Shown one piece after another: positions 7,104 through 16,718 of a stretch of 64,000 nt of DNA (position 1 is its first letter; each line of letters opens with the position of its first letter). The stretch lies in the NCBI GenBank assembly GCA_027858855.1, contig JAQIBV010000054.1:62001-126000 (forward strand). Reading direction: 5' to 3'. The translations under genes were made by a program, and so were the position numbers. The notes under the pieces are model-generated. The model was not told the origin of the DNA. It saw only the letters and a list, made by a program, of their open reading frames with translations, and made no database searches. The stretch is from Spirochaetota bacterium (lineage in GTDB: Bacteria > Spirochaetota > UBA4802 > JAFGJZ01).

Positions 7104-9728
7104 GTGCGTGTAAAGGATCTTCGTGTTTCATTTATTGAGTATTTTACTTCAAGAAATCATCGTCATGTTCATTCCAGTCCTCTCATTCCGAAAGATGATC
7201 CGACTCTGCTTTTTACTACAGCCGGAATGGTACAGTTTAAACCTCTTTTTTCGGGAACTGTGGAAGCGGATTATACTTGCGCAACATCAATTCAGAAGTG
7301 TTTGCGCACCAGTGACCTGAAAAATGTTGGGCGAACTAAGCGGCACTGTACATTTTTCGAGATGCTTGGTAATTTTTCATTCGGAGACTATTTTAAGCGC
7401 GAAGCAATTCAGATGGCCTGGGAGTATTCTGTTGATGTTCTGAAATTAGATGAATGGAAGATTTGGGTGTCAGTCTATCAGGATGATGATGAGGCTTTTG
7501 ATATATGGAATAAAGAGGTTGGTGTTCCCGCTGAACGGATAGTCCGGCTGGGGAAAGAAGATAATTTTTGGGGACCAGCCGGAGATTCTGGTGCCTGTGG
7601 GCCCTGTTCAGAACTTTATATCGACAAGGGAGAGGAAAATGGCTGTGGTTCTGCGGATTGCAAGCCCGGCTGTGATTGTGATCGATTCATGGAGTACTGG
7701 AATTTGGTTTTTAACCAATTTAATCAGGACACGTCTGGAAATCTTTTACCTTTACCTAAAACGGGTATCGACACTGGAATGGGACTCGAACGACTTGCGA
7801 CGATTACTCAGAATGTCTCCTCTATTTATGAAACAGATGAATTCAAACAGATGATAGAATTTGTCTGTTCGTCTTTAAAAATAGAATATACCGGAAAAAA
7901 CAGACTGCCTGTTAATGTAATTGTGGAACATGCTCGAGCACTGACCTTTGCTATGGCAGATGGAGCCTATCCATCTAACGAGGGACGGGGATATGTATTG
8001 CGAAGAATTTTGCGTAGGGCACTGCGTTTTGCCCGTACACTGGGAGTTGATGAGCCCTTTATTTACAGTGTTGTGGATGTAGTTGTTGATATCTTTGGTG
8101 AGTTCTATCCGGAAATTATATCTGCTTCGAAAAATGTTAAAAAAGTTCTTGAAGGTGAAGAGCGCCGTTTTCTTGAGACACTGGAAAACGGAATGCAAAA
8201 GATTGAGCAGCTGATAGCACTCGCAAAGAAAAATAAATCTGTTCTGTCGGGTAGTGATGCTTTTCAGTTGTATGATACATTTGGTTTTCCAATAGAGATG
8301 ACTACTGAAATGGCGCAAGAGGAGGGCGTTTCTGTAGATATGGAAGCCTTTCATAATGAGATGGAAAAACAGCGTCAGCGAGGTAAAGAGAGTTGGAAGG
8401 CTGCTGATGGTTCTCATGAAAGGCTGATGGGTGAATTGACTGGAAAAGTCGTAGATACTGTGTTTGCAGGTTACAGTGACTATACGACAGATTCGGTGAT
8501 TACAGCTCTTGCTTCGTCTGATGAAATTGTGAATGAACTTAGTGAAGGTGAAGAGGGATATATTCTGCTTGATAAAACTCCGTTTTACGGTGAATCGGGT
8601 GGCCAGGTTGGAGACCATGGATATATTGAAGGAGAAACTTTTCGAGCTGAGGTTTATGATACAAAGAAAAGTGGTGGAGTGATTATTCATCATGTTAAAA
8701 TAGTCTCTGGCAACTGTCGTTGCAAAGAAGCGGTCCATGCCGGTATTGATCAGATTCGCCGAGCCTTAATTAAGGCGAACCATACTGTTACACATCTGTT
8801 ACAGGCAGCGCTCAGGCAGGTTCTTGGAGATCATGTGAAACAGTCGGGCTCCTTTGTTGAGGCCGAGCGTATGCGATTTGACTTTACCCATTTTGAGGCC
8901 ATGAGTGATAAACAACTTGTTGATGTTGAAAATCTTGTTAACAGAAAGATATGGGAAAACCTTGAGGTTACAACTTTAGAAATGCCGATCAAAGAGGCCC
9001 TTGCTCTTGGCGCAATGGCTGAATTTGGTGAAAAATATGGTTCAACAGTGAGGGTTGTGGCTTCCGGTGATTTCAGTATGGAGCTATGCGGTGGAACTCA
9101 TGTAAGCAGAACTTCTGAGATAGGAATATTTAAGGTAATGAAAGAGTCGTCCCCGGGAGCCGGAATACGGCGAATAGAGGGTATAACTCTTAAAGGGGTT
9201 CTTGATCGCGTGCATTATCTTGAAGATTTGAAAAACAGTATCGTTCAGGTTTCGGGAGCGAATGAGATAAATGTTATTGAAAAGATTTCAACCCTTGTTG
9301 AGGAAAACGCACAGCTACGAAAAGAGATAGCAGGTTTAAAAAAAGCTGATCTTGCATCGGGCATTGATGATATTATTGCTGATGCTGTTAAGATTGGAGA
9401 TGTTTCAGTAATTGTTCAACGGTTTGATGATGCAGATAATGATACACTGCGAAATAGTGCCGATCTAATTCGGCAGAAGTGTGCTGATTCAGTTGTTTTT
9501 GCTGCATCTGTTGCAGGTGGTAAGGTTATACTTCTGTGCGCTGCAACAAAGTCCGCTGTTCAGGCTGGTATTGATTGCGGCGCCATAATTAAGGCAGCAG
9601 CTCCAATCGTTGGCGGTGGAGGCGGTGGCCGGAAAGATATGGCTCAGGCAGGCGGAAAAAATCCAGAAAATACTGATGAGTTGTTGCAGAAGGTTACTGG
9701 TCTTATTGCCGAGCAATTGAAGTCATAG
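7104..9728 (+). CDS. alaS: Alanyl-tRNA synthetase
   Basis: Charges tRNA-Ala and hydrolyses mischarged Ser/Gly-tRNA-Ala. At 874 residues it is full length. It contains the class II catalytic core (for example 'CTFFEMLGNFSFGDYF' and 'TGIDTGMGLERL'), the tRNA-recognition region 'GYVLRRILRRALRFAR', the editing-site zinc ligands 'HTVTH' near residue 560 and 'CGGTH' near 662, a coiled coil around residue 730, and the C-Ala glycine run before 'RKDMAQAGG'. The start codon is GTG. The gene follows recX closely and is the last gene of the transcript before the hairpin at 9735. Confidence 0.96.
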   Translation: MRVKDLRVSFIEYFTSRNHRHVHSSPLIPKDDPTLLFTTAGMVQFKPLFSGTVEADYTCATSIQKCLRTSDLKNVGRTKRHCTFFEMLGNFSFGDYFKREAIQMAWEYSVDVLKLDEWKIWVSVYQDDDEAFDIWNKEVGVPAERIVRLGKEDNFWGPAGDSGACGPCSELYIDKGEENGCGSADCKPGCDCDRFMEYWNLVFNQFNQDTSGNLLPLPKTGIDTGMGLERLATITQNVSSIYETDEFKQMIEFVCSSLKIEYTGKNRLPVNVIVEHARALTFAMADGAYPSNEGRGYVLRRILRRALRFARTLGVDEPFIYSVVDVVVDIFGEFYPEIISASKNVKKVLEGEERRFLETLENGMQKIEQLIALAKKNKSVLSGSDAFQLYDTFGFPIEMTTEMAQEEGVSVDMEAFHNEMEKQRQRGKESWKAADGSHERLMGELTGKVVDTVFAGYSDYTTDSVITALASSDEIVNELSEGEEGYILLDKTPFYGESGGQVGDHGYIEGETFRAEVYDTKKSGGVIIHHVKIVSGNCRCKEAVHAGIDQIRRALIKANHTVTHLLQAALRQVLGDHVKQSGSFVEAERMRFDFTHFEAMSDKQLVDVENLVNRKIWENLEVTTLEMPIKEALALGAMAEFGEKYGSTVRVVASGDFSMELCGGTHVSRTSEIGIFKVMKESSPGAGIRRIEGITLKGVLDRVHYLEDLKNSIVQVSGANEINVIEKISTLVEENAQLRKEIAGLKKADLASGIDDIIADAVKIGDVSVIVQRFDDADNDTLRNSADLIRQKCADSVVFAASVAGGKVILLCAATKSAVQAGIDCGAIIKAAAPIVGGGGGGRKDMAQAGGKNPENTDELLQKVTGLIAEQLKS

Positions 9729-9734
9729 AATTTT

Positions 9735-9772
9735 AAAACTATAATGTTGCGAATTATAAGTATAGTTTTTTA
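9735..9772. terminator. AT-rich bidirectional terminator between convergent genes
   Basis: Nine-base perfect arms (9735-9743 with 9761-9769) with a partly paired loop end in a T run on the plus strand and start with an A-rich stretch that gives T's on the minus strand. It separates alaS from the convergent barrel-protein operon. Confidence 0.6.
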
Positions 9773-9805
9773 TAGGCGTAGTCTCTAAGTTTCTTGGAGT
9801 TAGTT

Positions 9806-10621
9806 TTAAAAGCGTGTTCCGCCTCTAAGATAGGGGCGGAATAATCTGAAGTCTTCTCCATTTAGTAAAATGTGTTTATACTCTACTCCATGTTCGATAA
9901 ATCCGTAACTTATGTTTAAACGTAAGCCCAATCCCAGAATCATGGAAAGGCTGAACGATGTTTCATTCCAGGTGTCTTCAATGTCCTTTATTTTCATTGT
10001 CGTGTATGTTAATCCTGGTGTTATACGTACTCCGGCGGTAAAATAATCGGAGAGTCGTGCGAAATAGAAGATGCCGGTGTGAAGCGAATAGAATCTCAAA
10101 CTGGTCTCTACCTTGTCATGCTTAGGAATGTGAGGATATGATTGCATATCAAATATTGCCTCTAGTTCTATTCCGGGATACGCAAGATCGTAGCCCGCAT
10201 AGATGTTCCAGCTATTACTGTTCCCGATTATATCATTCCAATACGGAGTAATGTATTCGAAACCTGCACCAATTCCGATATAATAGTATTGCTGGCTTAT
10301 AAGACTCCAGCTTTGAATAACCAGAGGCTCCCATCCGCTTCTGGCGAGTTCCTCATTTTTATTGTCGTATGCTGTAATGCGATAATAGTAAACACCGTGG
10401 GTAAGGGGAGCATCGTAATAGTTTACGCGCGTTTTTGTATTAATAATTTGCGATCCACTTTGTATTATCTCGATACGGTATGAGGAGGCTACTGAAATGG
10501 CACGCCATTTAATACGGGGTGTTTTTTCGATATTGGGCCTGCAAAAGAGAGATTGCGTAAGCATAAGTAAACCTATTATCAGAAATAACCTGAAAATAAT
10601 TTTTGGTAGATTAAAAGTCAT
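9806..10621 (-). CDS. Predicted outer-membrane beta-barrel protein with an Fn3-like N-terminal domain
   Basis: 271 residues. A signal segment (residues about 5-26) is followed by an Fn3-like beta sandwich (roughly 34-105, with 'IKWRAISVASSYRIEI' and 'GVYYYRITAYDNKNEEL'). The remainder alternates polar and aromatic residues in short strands ('YYIGIGAGFEYITPYW', 'FTAGVRITPGLTYTTM') and ends in '...LRGGTRF'. A terminal Phe is typical of outer-membrane barrels. It is the third gene of an operon behind an adenylate cyclase and a FecR/Fn3 protein, whose Fn3 repeats it resembles. I do not recognise a named family, and the function is unknown; a surface or adhesin-like role is inference. Confidence 0.6.
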   Translation of the reverse strand: MTFNLPKIIFRLFLIIGLLMLTQSLFCRPNIEKTPRIKWRAISVASSYRIEIIQSGSQIINTKTRVNYYDAPLTHGVYYYRITAYDNKNEELARSGWEPLVIQSWSLISQQYYYIGIGAGFEYITPYWNDIIGNSNSWNIYAGYDLAYPGIELEAIFDMQSYPHIPKHDKVETSLRFYSLHTGIFYFARLSDYFTAGVRITPGLTYTTMKIKDIEDTWNETSFSLSMILGLGLRLNISYGFIEHGVEYKHILLNGEDFRLFRPYLRGGTRF

Positions 10622-10654
10622 TTTGCAGCCGGTTCCGGTTTCATATTCATTTTA

Positions 10655-12736
10655 TTATTCAATGTAAATCTTTGATGGAGAAATAATTTCAATTTCATGT
10701 TTCTTTTTTTCAGGCTCTTTTTGGGGTTCTTTAGAGAAAACCTCTTTGGTAAAGTCACTGGTTGATAATATTACTGAACCACTTTTCTGTATGGACCTGA
10801 CTCTCCAGTAAAAATCACCGGGTTCTACGGAAGAGATGTTGTAGGTATATGAGTTAGACATGGTTGTCGCGCGTTTGATCAGTCGTGATTTTGGAAAAGA
10901 GTCCTGATAAATCTCTATTTCGTAATGTGTAGCATCGGGAACCGGTCGCCACTGAAATGATACAGAAGTTGTTCCAAACGGATATTTAGTATTAACAGGT
11001 GAAATCGCAGTCGGTTTGTTAACTGAGCCGCTTACGGTAAAGTCTGCGGAGTTGCTCGAAACAACTCTTCGGCCCTCTTCGTTCAGTAAAAATACTTTCC
11101 AATAGTAACTGCCTGCACCAAGGTCAGAAAAGGTCGTAAACTGTGACGAAATCTGACGTTCCTTGTATGATGTCGTAAAAAGAGGATCTTTCGAGATTAG
11201 AATAAGATATTTATTACTGTTATTTGTGTCATTCCATGAAAAATTTATTGAGTCACCAGTTTTAAAACGGCTTGAACTAGAAGGAGTCCGGGTTGTAATT
11301 TTACCGACTGATGAAACTTTGAAGGTTCCGGTATCACTACTTGGAGATTCAGTGCCATCGGCAGCAATTGCTATAATATTCCATGAGTATTTTCCCGGAT
11401 CCAGTGATTGTGAATAAGTAAAATAGTTTGTGCTGTTAAGCGTTGTGAAAAGGGTTTGTGTAGATTTTTTTACGGTGATACGGTATCGTTTTGCTTCGGA
11501 TACGCTCTGCCAGTTGAACAGAGTCTGTTTTTTTTGGGTATTCTGTGTAATATTCAGAGGGGTGAAGAGTTTTGGTTTGTTAAGGCCTGGACTTTTTGTC
11601 AAAGAAAATGAGCTGGTAGGGCTTGTGATAACGCGACTACCGTCGGCAAGGTTGTAGTGTGCACGAATACGACAGTAATATGTGCCAGGCTCAAGTCCTG
11701 AAACCGAAATGAAGGTTTCGTGGCTGTTAACCGACTTGTATAGCGAACTCATGGATTTAATTCTTGAGATTTCAACGGTATAGCGAGTAGCTGTAGATGC
11801 ACCGTTCCATTTGAAAGTTATATCGGGCGGTGTTTGCCGGAATGTAAACTGCTGTCCGTTCAATGGACGTAGTATTACAGGGCTAACTTCTCGAACTACA
11901 GCAATTCGGCGAACCTCGCTACGTGATTCGTTCTGAGCGACTCTCCAGTAATAGATACCTTCGGCCAGTTCAGCGGAAGCTGTACCCTCAGAGGCTGTGA
12001 TGGAAAACGACAGGTTTTTGAAGTTTTTATCACGAGAGATATGCAGAGTCTGAGAATTATCTTTGCTGCTGCTCCAGCGAAAGACAACCGTGACAGGTTC
12101 AGTAGAAACCAGGGTTTTGGCCGCGGCCGGTGAAATAAGGTTGATCTGTTTATCATTAATTTCAGCAGCACCGGCTGATACATTAACTGCCTGGGTCGAG
12201 TTAATTTGCGAGGTTTGCCCACCGGTCATAAGCTGCGCTGTTCCGGAAGAGACGTTAAGATTCAGTTCAGATCCGGATTGGTCCCGGTTAAGATTAACAC
12301 CTCCGTCATTAAGAGCAACAACCGTGTCACCCGAGTGGATATTCAAAGAGTTTTCCGTATCGCTTTTTTGAGCGTTAATTGCACCCTTTTCGAAGTCGAT
12401 ATCCAGCCCCTGATCCGATTGTTGAATAATTATCATTGACTCTTCTTCAAGTTCGATTGAAGAGCCGTCACTTAAATTGATAACAGCTAACGATCCTTTT
12501 TCAGTGCGTATTGCGTCGAAATTGTAGACTGGTGAGTTATTACGCAGACCCTCCCAGATTACCTGTTTTGAATAACGACGTTCGGCCACCTTCTGCTTAA
12601 AGGTAATAGTCCCTATTTGCATTGTTGCTGAGTGTTGCAACATTGAGGTATAGTCAAGATAGAGAAGAAAAGATGCGATAGTTATCGCAATCAGATTTAT
12701 TATTGGAAGAGAATATTCTTTAATCAAGTATTTCAT
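10655..12736 (-). CDS. FecR-domain surface protein with Fn3-like repeats
   Basis: 693 residues. An N-terminal membrane segment or uncleaved signal (about 12-30) is followed by a FecR-type beta domain (about 45-190; 'DAIRTEKGSLAVINLSDGSS', 'GDTVVALNDGGVNLNR') and then four to five Fn3-like sandwiches with a recurrent 'F.W......Y.I.IS......GxYYWRV' pattern. The C-terminal tail is Lys/Glu-rich. FecR domains normally relay periplasmic signals to sigma factors, but no sigma factor is nearby. In spirochaetes such proteins sit next to class III cyclases, as here: the start codon lies 17 bases inside the end of the cyclase gene, so translation is probably coupled. The exact role is unknown. Confidence 0.75.
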   Translation of the reverse strand: MKYLIKEYSLPIINLIAITIASFLLYLDYTSMLQHSATMQIGTITFKQKVAERRYSKQVIWEGLRNNSPVYNFDAIRTEKGSLAVINLSDGSSIELEEESMIIIQQSDQGLDIDFEKGAINAQKSDTENSLNIHSGDTVVALNDGGVNLNRDQSGSELNLNVSSGTAQLMTGGQTSQINSTQAVNVSAGAAEINDKQINLISPAAAKTLVSTEPVTVVFRWSSSKDNSQTLHISRDKNFKNLSFSITASEGTASAELAEGIYYWRVAQNESRSEVRRIAVVREVSPVILRPLNGQQFTFRQTPPDITFKWNGASTATRYTVEISRIKSMSSLYKSVNSHETFISVSGLEPGTYYCRIRAHYNLADGSRVITSPTSSFSLTKSPGLNKPKLFTPLNITQNTQKKQTLFNWQSVSEAKRYRITVKKSTQTLFTTLNSTNYFTYSQSLDPGKYSWNIIAIAADGTESPSSDTGTFKVSSVGKITTRTPSSSSRFKTGDSINFSWNDTNNSNKYLILISKDPLFTTSYKERQISSQFTTFSDLGAGSYYWKVFLLNEEGRRVVSSNSADFTVSGSVNKPTAISPVNTKYPFGTTSVSFQWRPVPDATHYEIEIYQDSFPKSRLIKRATTMSNSYTYNISSVEPGDFYWRVRSIQKSGSVILSTSDFTKEVFSKEPQKEPEKKKHEIEIISPSKIYIE

Positions 12737-14633
12737 AAAGCACTTCTTTCTTGTGAAATAGTTTTTCGTGATTTTGTTTAGGTTTTACCCCGGTTTCATC
12801 CAGGATTTGATATTTAGTCTCTTCTTCTAAAAAATCGGATTCTGGAATATCCACATGTTCGATCCCGACTACTTTACGAAGTTCTTCAATAGATTTAATT
12901 CCTGTTGTATCGTCTTTGCGTGAAAGTACTGCATAAATCTGCTGTGGCTTTTTTTTCCCTTTTACCAATATTTTTCGCATGGGGGCTAGTCTGTATGTCT
13001 GATTAACTTTCTGGTAAGCATCCTCTGAAATTAAAATATCGGTTCCGAAGGGCTTGTTAAGAGCCTCGATACGAGATGCAAGGTTGACCGTGTCGCCGAT
13101 AACAGTATACTCCATTTTTTCATCAGATCCTATTTGTCCGGCTACCATCGGGCCGACGTTAATTCCGCAACCAATTTTAATTAGTGGGTTTTTGTCGCCT
13201 CCGCGGTTCTGGTTAAATACCAGCAGAATTTTACGCATGTTTAAAGCACAGTCGATAGCATTTTCAGTATCATTACCATGCGAAAAAGGAACACCCCAAA
13301 GAGCCATTATCGCATCTCCAATAAATTTGTCGACCATTCCATGGGCATCGTTTACGCAGTGAACCATACGGCTCATATATTGGTTTAAGAAATCTACAAC
13401 GGCTTCCGGTTCAAGTTTTTCCGAAATAGAAGTAAAATTCCGTATGTCCGAGAAAAATATAGCAGCATATTTTCGCTCGCCACCGAGTTGAATTTCACCT
13501 TTCATAGCCTGTTCGGCAATTTCTGGATTGGCAAATTTCCCTAAGGCACTCTTGAGTTTTTCGCGTTCAGAAAGTCCAAGAGCCATTTCTCCAAATGATT
13601 CGGTAAGATAACCAATTTCGTCCCGCGTTGTTGGTTTTAGTGTAATGGCAAAGTCACCATTTTTTATCTGGTTGGCTGCAGCAGAAAGTGCTCGTATTGG
13701 ACGGGTCAGTGATTTTGAAAATATATAAAGTAGAATGATTGCTATATTTATTATAATGATTGTTATAATAATGTTACGCCTCTGGATCTTGTATACAGCG
13801 GCGAAGGCACGAGCTTCTTCGACAAAGGTGACTACACCTATATCTGAAAAACCAGTTTTGCGAAAAGAACCAATGAATGCATTTTTATTGGAATCTGTGT
13901 AGGCAATTTTTCCGTTGTCGGCGGTGCTTCCAAGCATTTTCTCTACAAGGGGCATATTTTTGAAATTGGCTTTAGCTGCAACAAGGCTTGAATCGTAATG
14001 AGCGATCAGTTCGCCCGACCCGTTAACAATAAAACTTTGATAAATGGTATCTGATTTCACTGCGTCCAGAAAACGGTTCATTGATATGAATATTAACATG
14101 ATTGATGAGGCGTTTCCAGGCGCGGTGACCTTGTAGGGGGCAATAATTCCGATAACAGGATTGTTAAAATAGAGAGAGCCGTTAAAAACCTTGATTTCGG
14201 TATTAAATCCTCCACGAATTGGATCCTCTTCGGCTGCGATAATATCAGCAGAATTCACCTTGTCTAATCCCATGGAAAGAAGGGATTGTGTATTTGATAT
14301 TTCGTACTTGATTTCCGGTTTTTCAGATAATGTTTGGTGTATTTGTCCGATGTACAGCAGGTCATTGTCTTTAAATATTGGAGTTTCGCTTTTAGTGGAA
14401 ATTGCCTTTTCAAGACGCAGGGCCGAGTTTTCAATTATTGATTCAAAGTCAGTCTTGACTTTAAGGGAAATAAGAGATGCCCGGTCAAGAGTGATCTCTT
14501 CCGCGCGAACAATATTGTCATTTTTGAAATAGTAAGTAGCTAAATAGATCATGCCACCCAGCGATAGCGTGATCAAAAGGGACATAAGAACAATAAGCTT
14601 GAAACTTATTGAGATATTATATTTTCTAGCCAT
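12720..14633 (-). CDS. Membrane-bound class III adenylate cyclase with periplasmic sensor and HAMP domain
   Basis: 637 residues. A membrane segment (about 11-31) is followed by a periplasmic sensor region resembling a Cache domain (33-290), a second membrane segment (about 288-307), HAMP (about 308-360) and a class III cyclase domain (about 375-560). The catalytic set looks complete: two metal Asp residues in 'FFSDIRNFT' and 'KFIGDAIMALWG', the base-specifying Lys of that second motif with the Thr in 'EYTVIGDTVNLASRIE', and the transition-state Asn and Arg of the same segment. The Lys/Thr pair indicates ATP rather than GTP. It heads the operon with the FecR/Fn3 and barrel genes and has an AAGGTG ribosome site. 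An external signal probably sets cAMP output. Confidence 0.85.
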   Translation of the reverse strand: MARKYNISISFKLIVLMSLLITLSLGGMIYLATYYFKNDNIVRAEEITLDRASLISLKVKTDFESIIENSALRLEKAISTKSETPIFKDNDLLYIGQIHQTLSEKPEIKYEISNTQSLLSMGLDKVNSADIIAAEEDPIRGGFNTEIKVFNGSLYFNNPVIGIIAPYKVTAPGNASSIMLIFISMNRFLDAVKSDTIYQSFIVNGSGELIAHYDSSLVAAKANFKNMPLVEKMLGSTADNGKIAYTDSNKNAFIGSFRKTGFSDIGVVTFVEEARAFAAVYKIQRRNIIITIIIINIAIILLYIFSKSLTRPIRALSAAANQIKNGDFAITLKPTTRDEIGYLTESFGEMALGLSEREKLKSALGKFANPEIAEQAMKGEIQLGGERKYAAIFFSDIRNFTSISEKLEPEAVVDFLNQYMSRMVHCVNDAHGMVDKFIGDAIMALWGVPFSHGNDTENAIDCALNMRKILLVFNQNRGGDKNPLIKIGCGINVGPMVAGQIGSDEKMEYTVIGDTVNLASRIEALNKPFGTDILISEDAYQKVNQTYRLAPMRKILVKGKKKPQQIYAVLSRKDDTTGIKSIEELRKVVGIEHVDIPESDFLEEETKYQILDETGVKPKQNHEKLFHKKEVLYEILD

Positions 14634-15046
14634 TATACACCTTGAAGTTTGCTGTTATTAAGATAATAGCGTATTGCCCATAGGCTATTTGTTCAATAAG
14701 TCAATTTTCCGGGCTGATTACAAATAGAATGTTGTCTATCCCCAGCTATTTTCATAGAATTAGGTTTTTAAAACGATTATTATTAAATCGTATTCTAAAA
14801 TATCGGAAAAAAAAAGTAATTTGTACATAATAAATCATTTTTTTTAATAAATTTACAGTTAATTAAGTCATTGAACAATCCATAATATGGTTTGTCAAAC
14901 TTATACGGGGTTAATCGACCTGTTGTAATTTTTCTCTCTTTGTTCGTACTAAAATTATGTTGACCAATGGTCATTAGAAAATAAGTGTTAAAGGCATTCA
15001 GGTTTTTTAAAACACCCCTGACATTGAAAACTGAGAGGAAATATAT
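14634..15046. promoter_or_regulatory. Divergent AT-rich regulatory gap with a small palindrome
   Basis: 413 bases between the divergent cyclase operon and the SH3 lipoprotein, with no credible ORF. It is AT-rich with A and T runs near 14810-14850. A perfect inverted repeat, TGACCAATGGTCA (14961-14973), lies 74 bases before the lipoprotein start and overlaps a possible -35 box (TTGACC). I found no convincing -10 element. Promoters for both directions must lie here, but I cannot place them. Confidence 0.35.
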
Positions 15047-15754
15047 ATGAAGAAAATTTTATGCCTGGTATTAACGGTGCTTCTTGCCGGATGTGCTGGT
15101 GGTAACGAAGAGTCTGTTAAAAAAGATTTCATCGAAGAAAAGGATAGTTTTGCAATCTCTTTGAATGACTATGCTGCTATACGTTTTCAACCACAGATTT
15201 ATTCAAGTCGAACTCACTATATAATGAAGGGTGATACTGTGCAGGTTATGGATCAATCGGCTGAAAAATCGACAATTGCCCGAAAAAGTGAGTACTGGTA
15301 TTATGTAAAACTGCCTTCGGGAATCGCAGGTTGGACATTCGGTACAAATATCAGGATTATTAAAGAGGGAGATGGCTTTTCCATCGACGATTATAAGAAA
15401 CAGGTCGCACAGGAAAATATCGAGCGGATAGTTAAGGAGTTAACCGGAAAGTGGTGGAGTGTCACAGCATCGGGGAACTTTACCAGCCATTCACTAATTC
15501 TTTATGAAGATCAGACCTATCGGTCGGCTCGTGGAGGGGTGGTGAAAAAGGGGGATTACACTCTTGATATGGATAAAAATCTTCTGGTGTTTTCAGACGG
15601 AGCCACTTTCGGCGAAGACTTAACGCTTGTATCTCGCGGAGTTGAAATTCTTATAGAGAAAGAGACAGAAAAATATAAGTATCGTTTCAAAAAGATTTCG
15701 AGCGAGACTGAAGATGAAAAGAAGCCGGAGTCTTTTGAAGTGGATGCAGAATAA
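15047..15754 (+). CDS. Lipoprotein with bacterial SH3 domain
   Basis: 235 residues with a lipoprotein signal ending 'VLLAGC', so Cys16 should be lipidated. Residues about 60-105 form a bacterial SH3 domain ('MKGDTVQVMDQS...YWYYVKLPSGIAGWTFGTNIRI'), usually a peptide or cell-wall binding module. The C-terminal half is a small beta-rich domain ('SHSLILYEDQTYRSARGG', 'GDYTLDMDKNLLVFSDG') resembling lipocalin-like stability domains. The function is unknown; an envelope role is inferred from the lipobox and SH3. The stop codon overlaps the start of the next gene by one base, so the lipoprotein and pseudouridine synthase are translationally linked. Confidence 0.75.
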   Translation: MKKILCLVLTVLLAGCAGGNEESVKKDFIEEKDSFAISLNDYAAIRFQPQIYSSRTHYIMKGDTVQVMDQSAEKSTIARKSEYWYYVKLPSGIAGWTFGTNIRIIKEGDGFSIDDYKKQVAQENIERIVKELTGKWWSVTASGNFTSHSLILYEDQTYRSARGGVVKKGDYTLDMDKNLLVFSDGATFGEDLTLVSRGVEILIEKETEKYKYRFKKISSETEDEKKPESFEVDAE

Positions 15755-16482
15755 TGGGTGATAGGGTTCGTCTTAATAAGTTTTTGGCCAGTTGTGGTCT
15801 TGGTTCTCGACGCAAAGTAGAAGTTCTAATCGAGTCGGGGCATGTTCGTATAAATGGTGAACCGGTAACACTTGCGACTAAGGTTGATGTTGATAGTGAC
15901 ATGGTAACATATAAGGGAAAACCGGTCGTGCCTTCAGGGATTCTTTATTATGTTATGCTTAATAAGCCTAAGGGTTACATTACCAGTGTAGGTGATCCAT
16001 TAGGGCGACCAACCATTGTCGATCTTGTTCACGAAAAGTACTGGAGTGCCGGGGTCTTCCCTGTTGGTAGGCTTGATAAGGATACAGAGGGGCTTTTGTT
16101 GCTTACGAACGATGGTTCTTTGTCTCATGCCTTGATGCACCCTTCAAGTGAGTGTAAGAAAAAGTACATTGTTTCATTGGATAGACCTCTTGAAGAGGCT
16201 GATAAGCTGAAGATCGAAAAGGGGCTTCGGTTACGAGAGTTTAAAACTGGTCCCTGCTCGATAGAATTTATCGGTGAAGAGCGCCACTCGGTCTATATGA
16301 CGATAAGTGAAGGGAAAAAACGGCAGATCAGGGTTTCGTTTAAGAAATTTGATTATAAAGTAAAACGGTTGATTCGCATCTCTGTGGGGCCGCTTGTTCT
16401 GGGACGTCTTAATCGGGGGATGTTTCGTGATTTGCGTCCCTCCGAAGTTAAACGACTGAAGTCCTCTTATTGCAAAGATTGA
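15754..16482 (+). CDS. rRNA pseudouridine synthase, RsuA/RluB family
   Basis: Converts a specific rRNA uridine to pseudouridine. 242 residues: an S4 RNA-binding domain (about 5-60, 'RLNKFLASCGLGSRRKVEVL') and a catalytic domain with the family signature 'GRLDKDTEGLLLLTNDG', in which Asp108 is the nucleophile. 'YVMLNKPKGYITS' and 'EGKKRQIRVSF' are further family blocks. The length and S4 domain fit RluB or RsuA; I cannot separate 23S from 16S specificity by reading. Its ATG overlaps the lipoprotein stop codon. Confidence 0.9.
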   Translation: MGDRVRLNKFLASCGLGSRRKVEVLIESGHVRINGEPVTLATKVDVDSDMVTYKGKPVVPSGILYYVMLNKPKGYITSVGDPLGRPTIVDLVHEKYWSAGVFPVGRLDKDTEGLLLLTNDGSLSHALMHPSSECKKKYIVSLDRPLEEADKLKIEKGLRLREFKTGPCSIEFIGEERHSVYMTISEGKKRQIRVSFKKFDYKVKRLIRISVGPLVLGRLNRGMFRDLRPSEVKRLKSSYCKD

Positions 16483-16664
16483 ATTTTGGTGGTTCAAAAT
16501 CCCTGAATTTCTGCATAGAAAGTTCAAAAAGTCAGACTAAATATAATCAAATGTCTTTCTGGTTAAATGTTTCAAAAAATTCCTTTTCCTGATCATAATC
16601 TTTCAGTCTGAAATAAGAAAATGCTAACTGTTTTTCTGTTTTTTCCGAAAATATAATAGGACCC

Positions 16665-16689
16665 CTCACCAAATGTTAAAATTGGTGAG
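16665..16689. repeat. Perfect inverted repeat upstream of the SPOR protein gene
   Basis: CTCACCAA (16665-16672) and TTGGTGAG (16682-16689) are exact complements around a nine-base AT-rich loop. There is no T run, so it is a poor terminator; it sits 30 bases before the start at 16719, where an operator or mRNA hairpin could act. The rest of 16483-16718 shows nothing else. Confidence 0.5.
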
Positions 16690-16718
16690 TGAAAATTGCG
16701 GAAAACAGGTGATAATGT

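Noticed and set aside
7875-8738. Long minus-strand frame of 287 codons opposite alaS
   Set aside because: It lies wholly inside a strongly conserved alaS gene and the translation has no protein-like pattern; it is a shadow frame.
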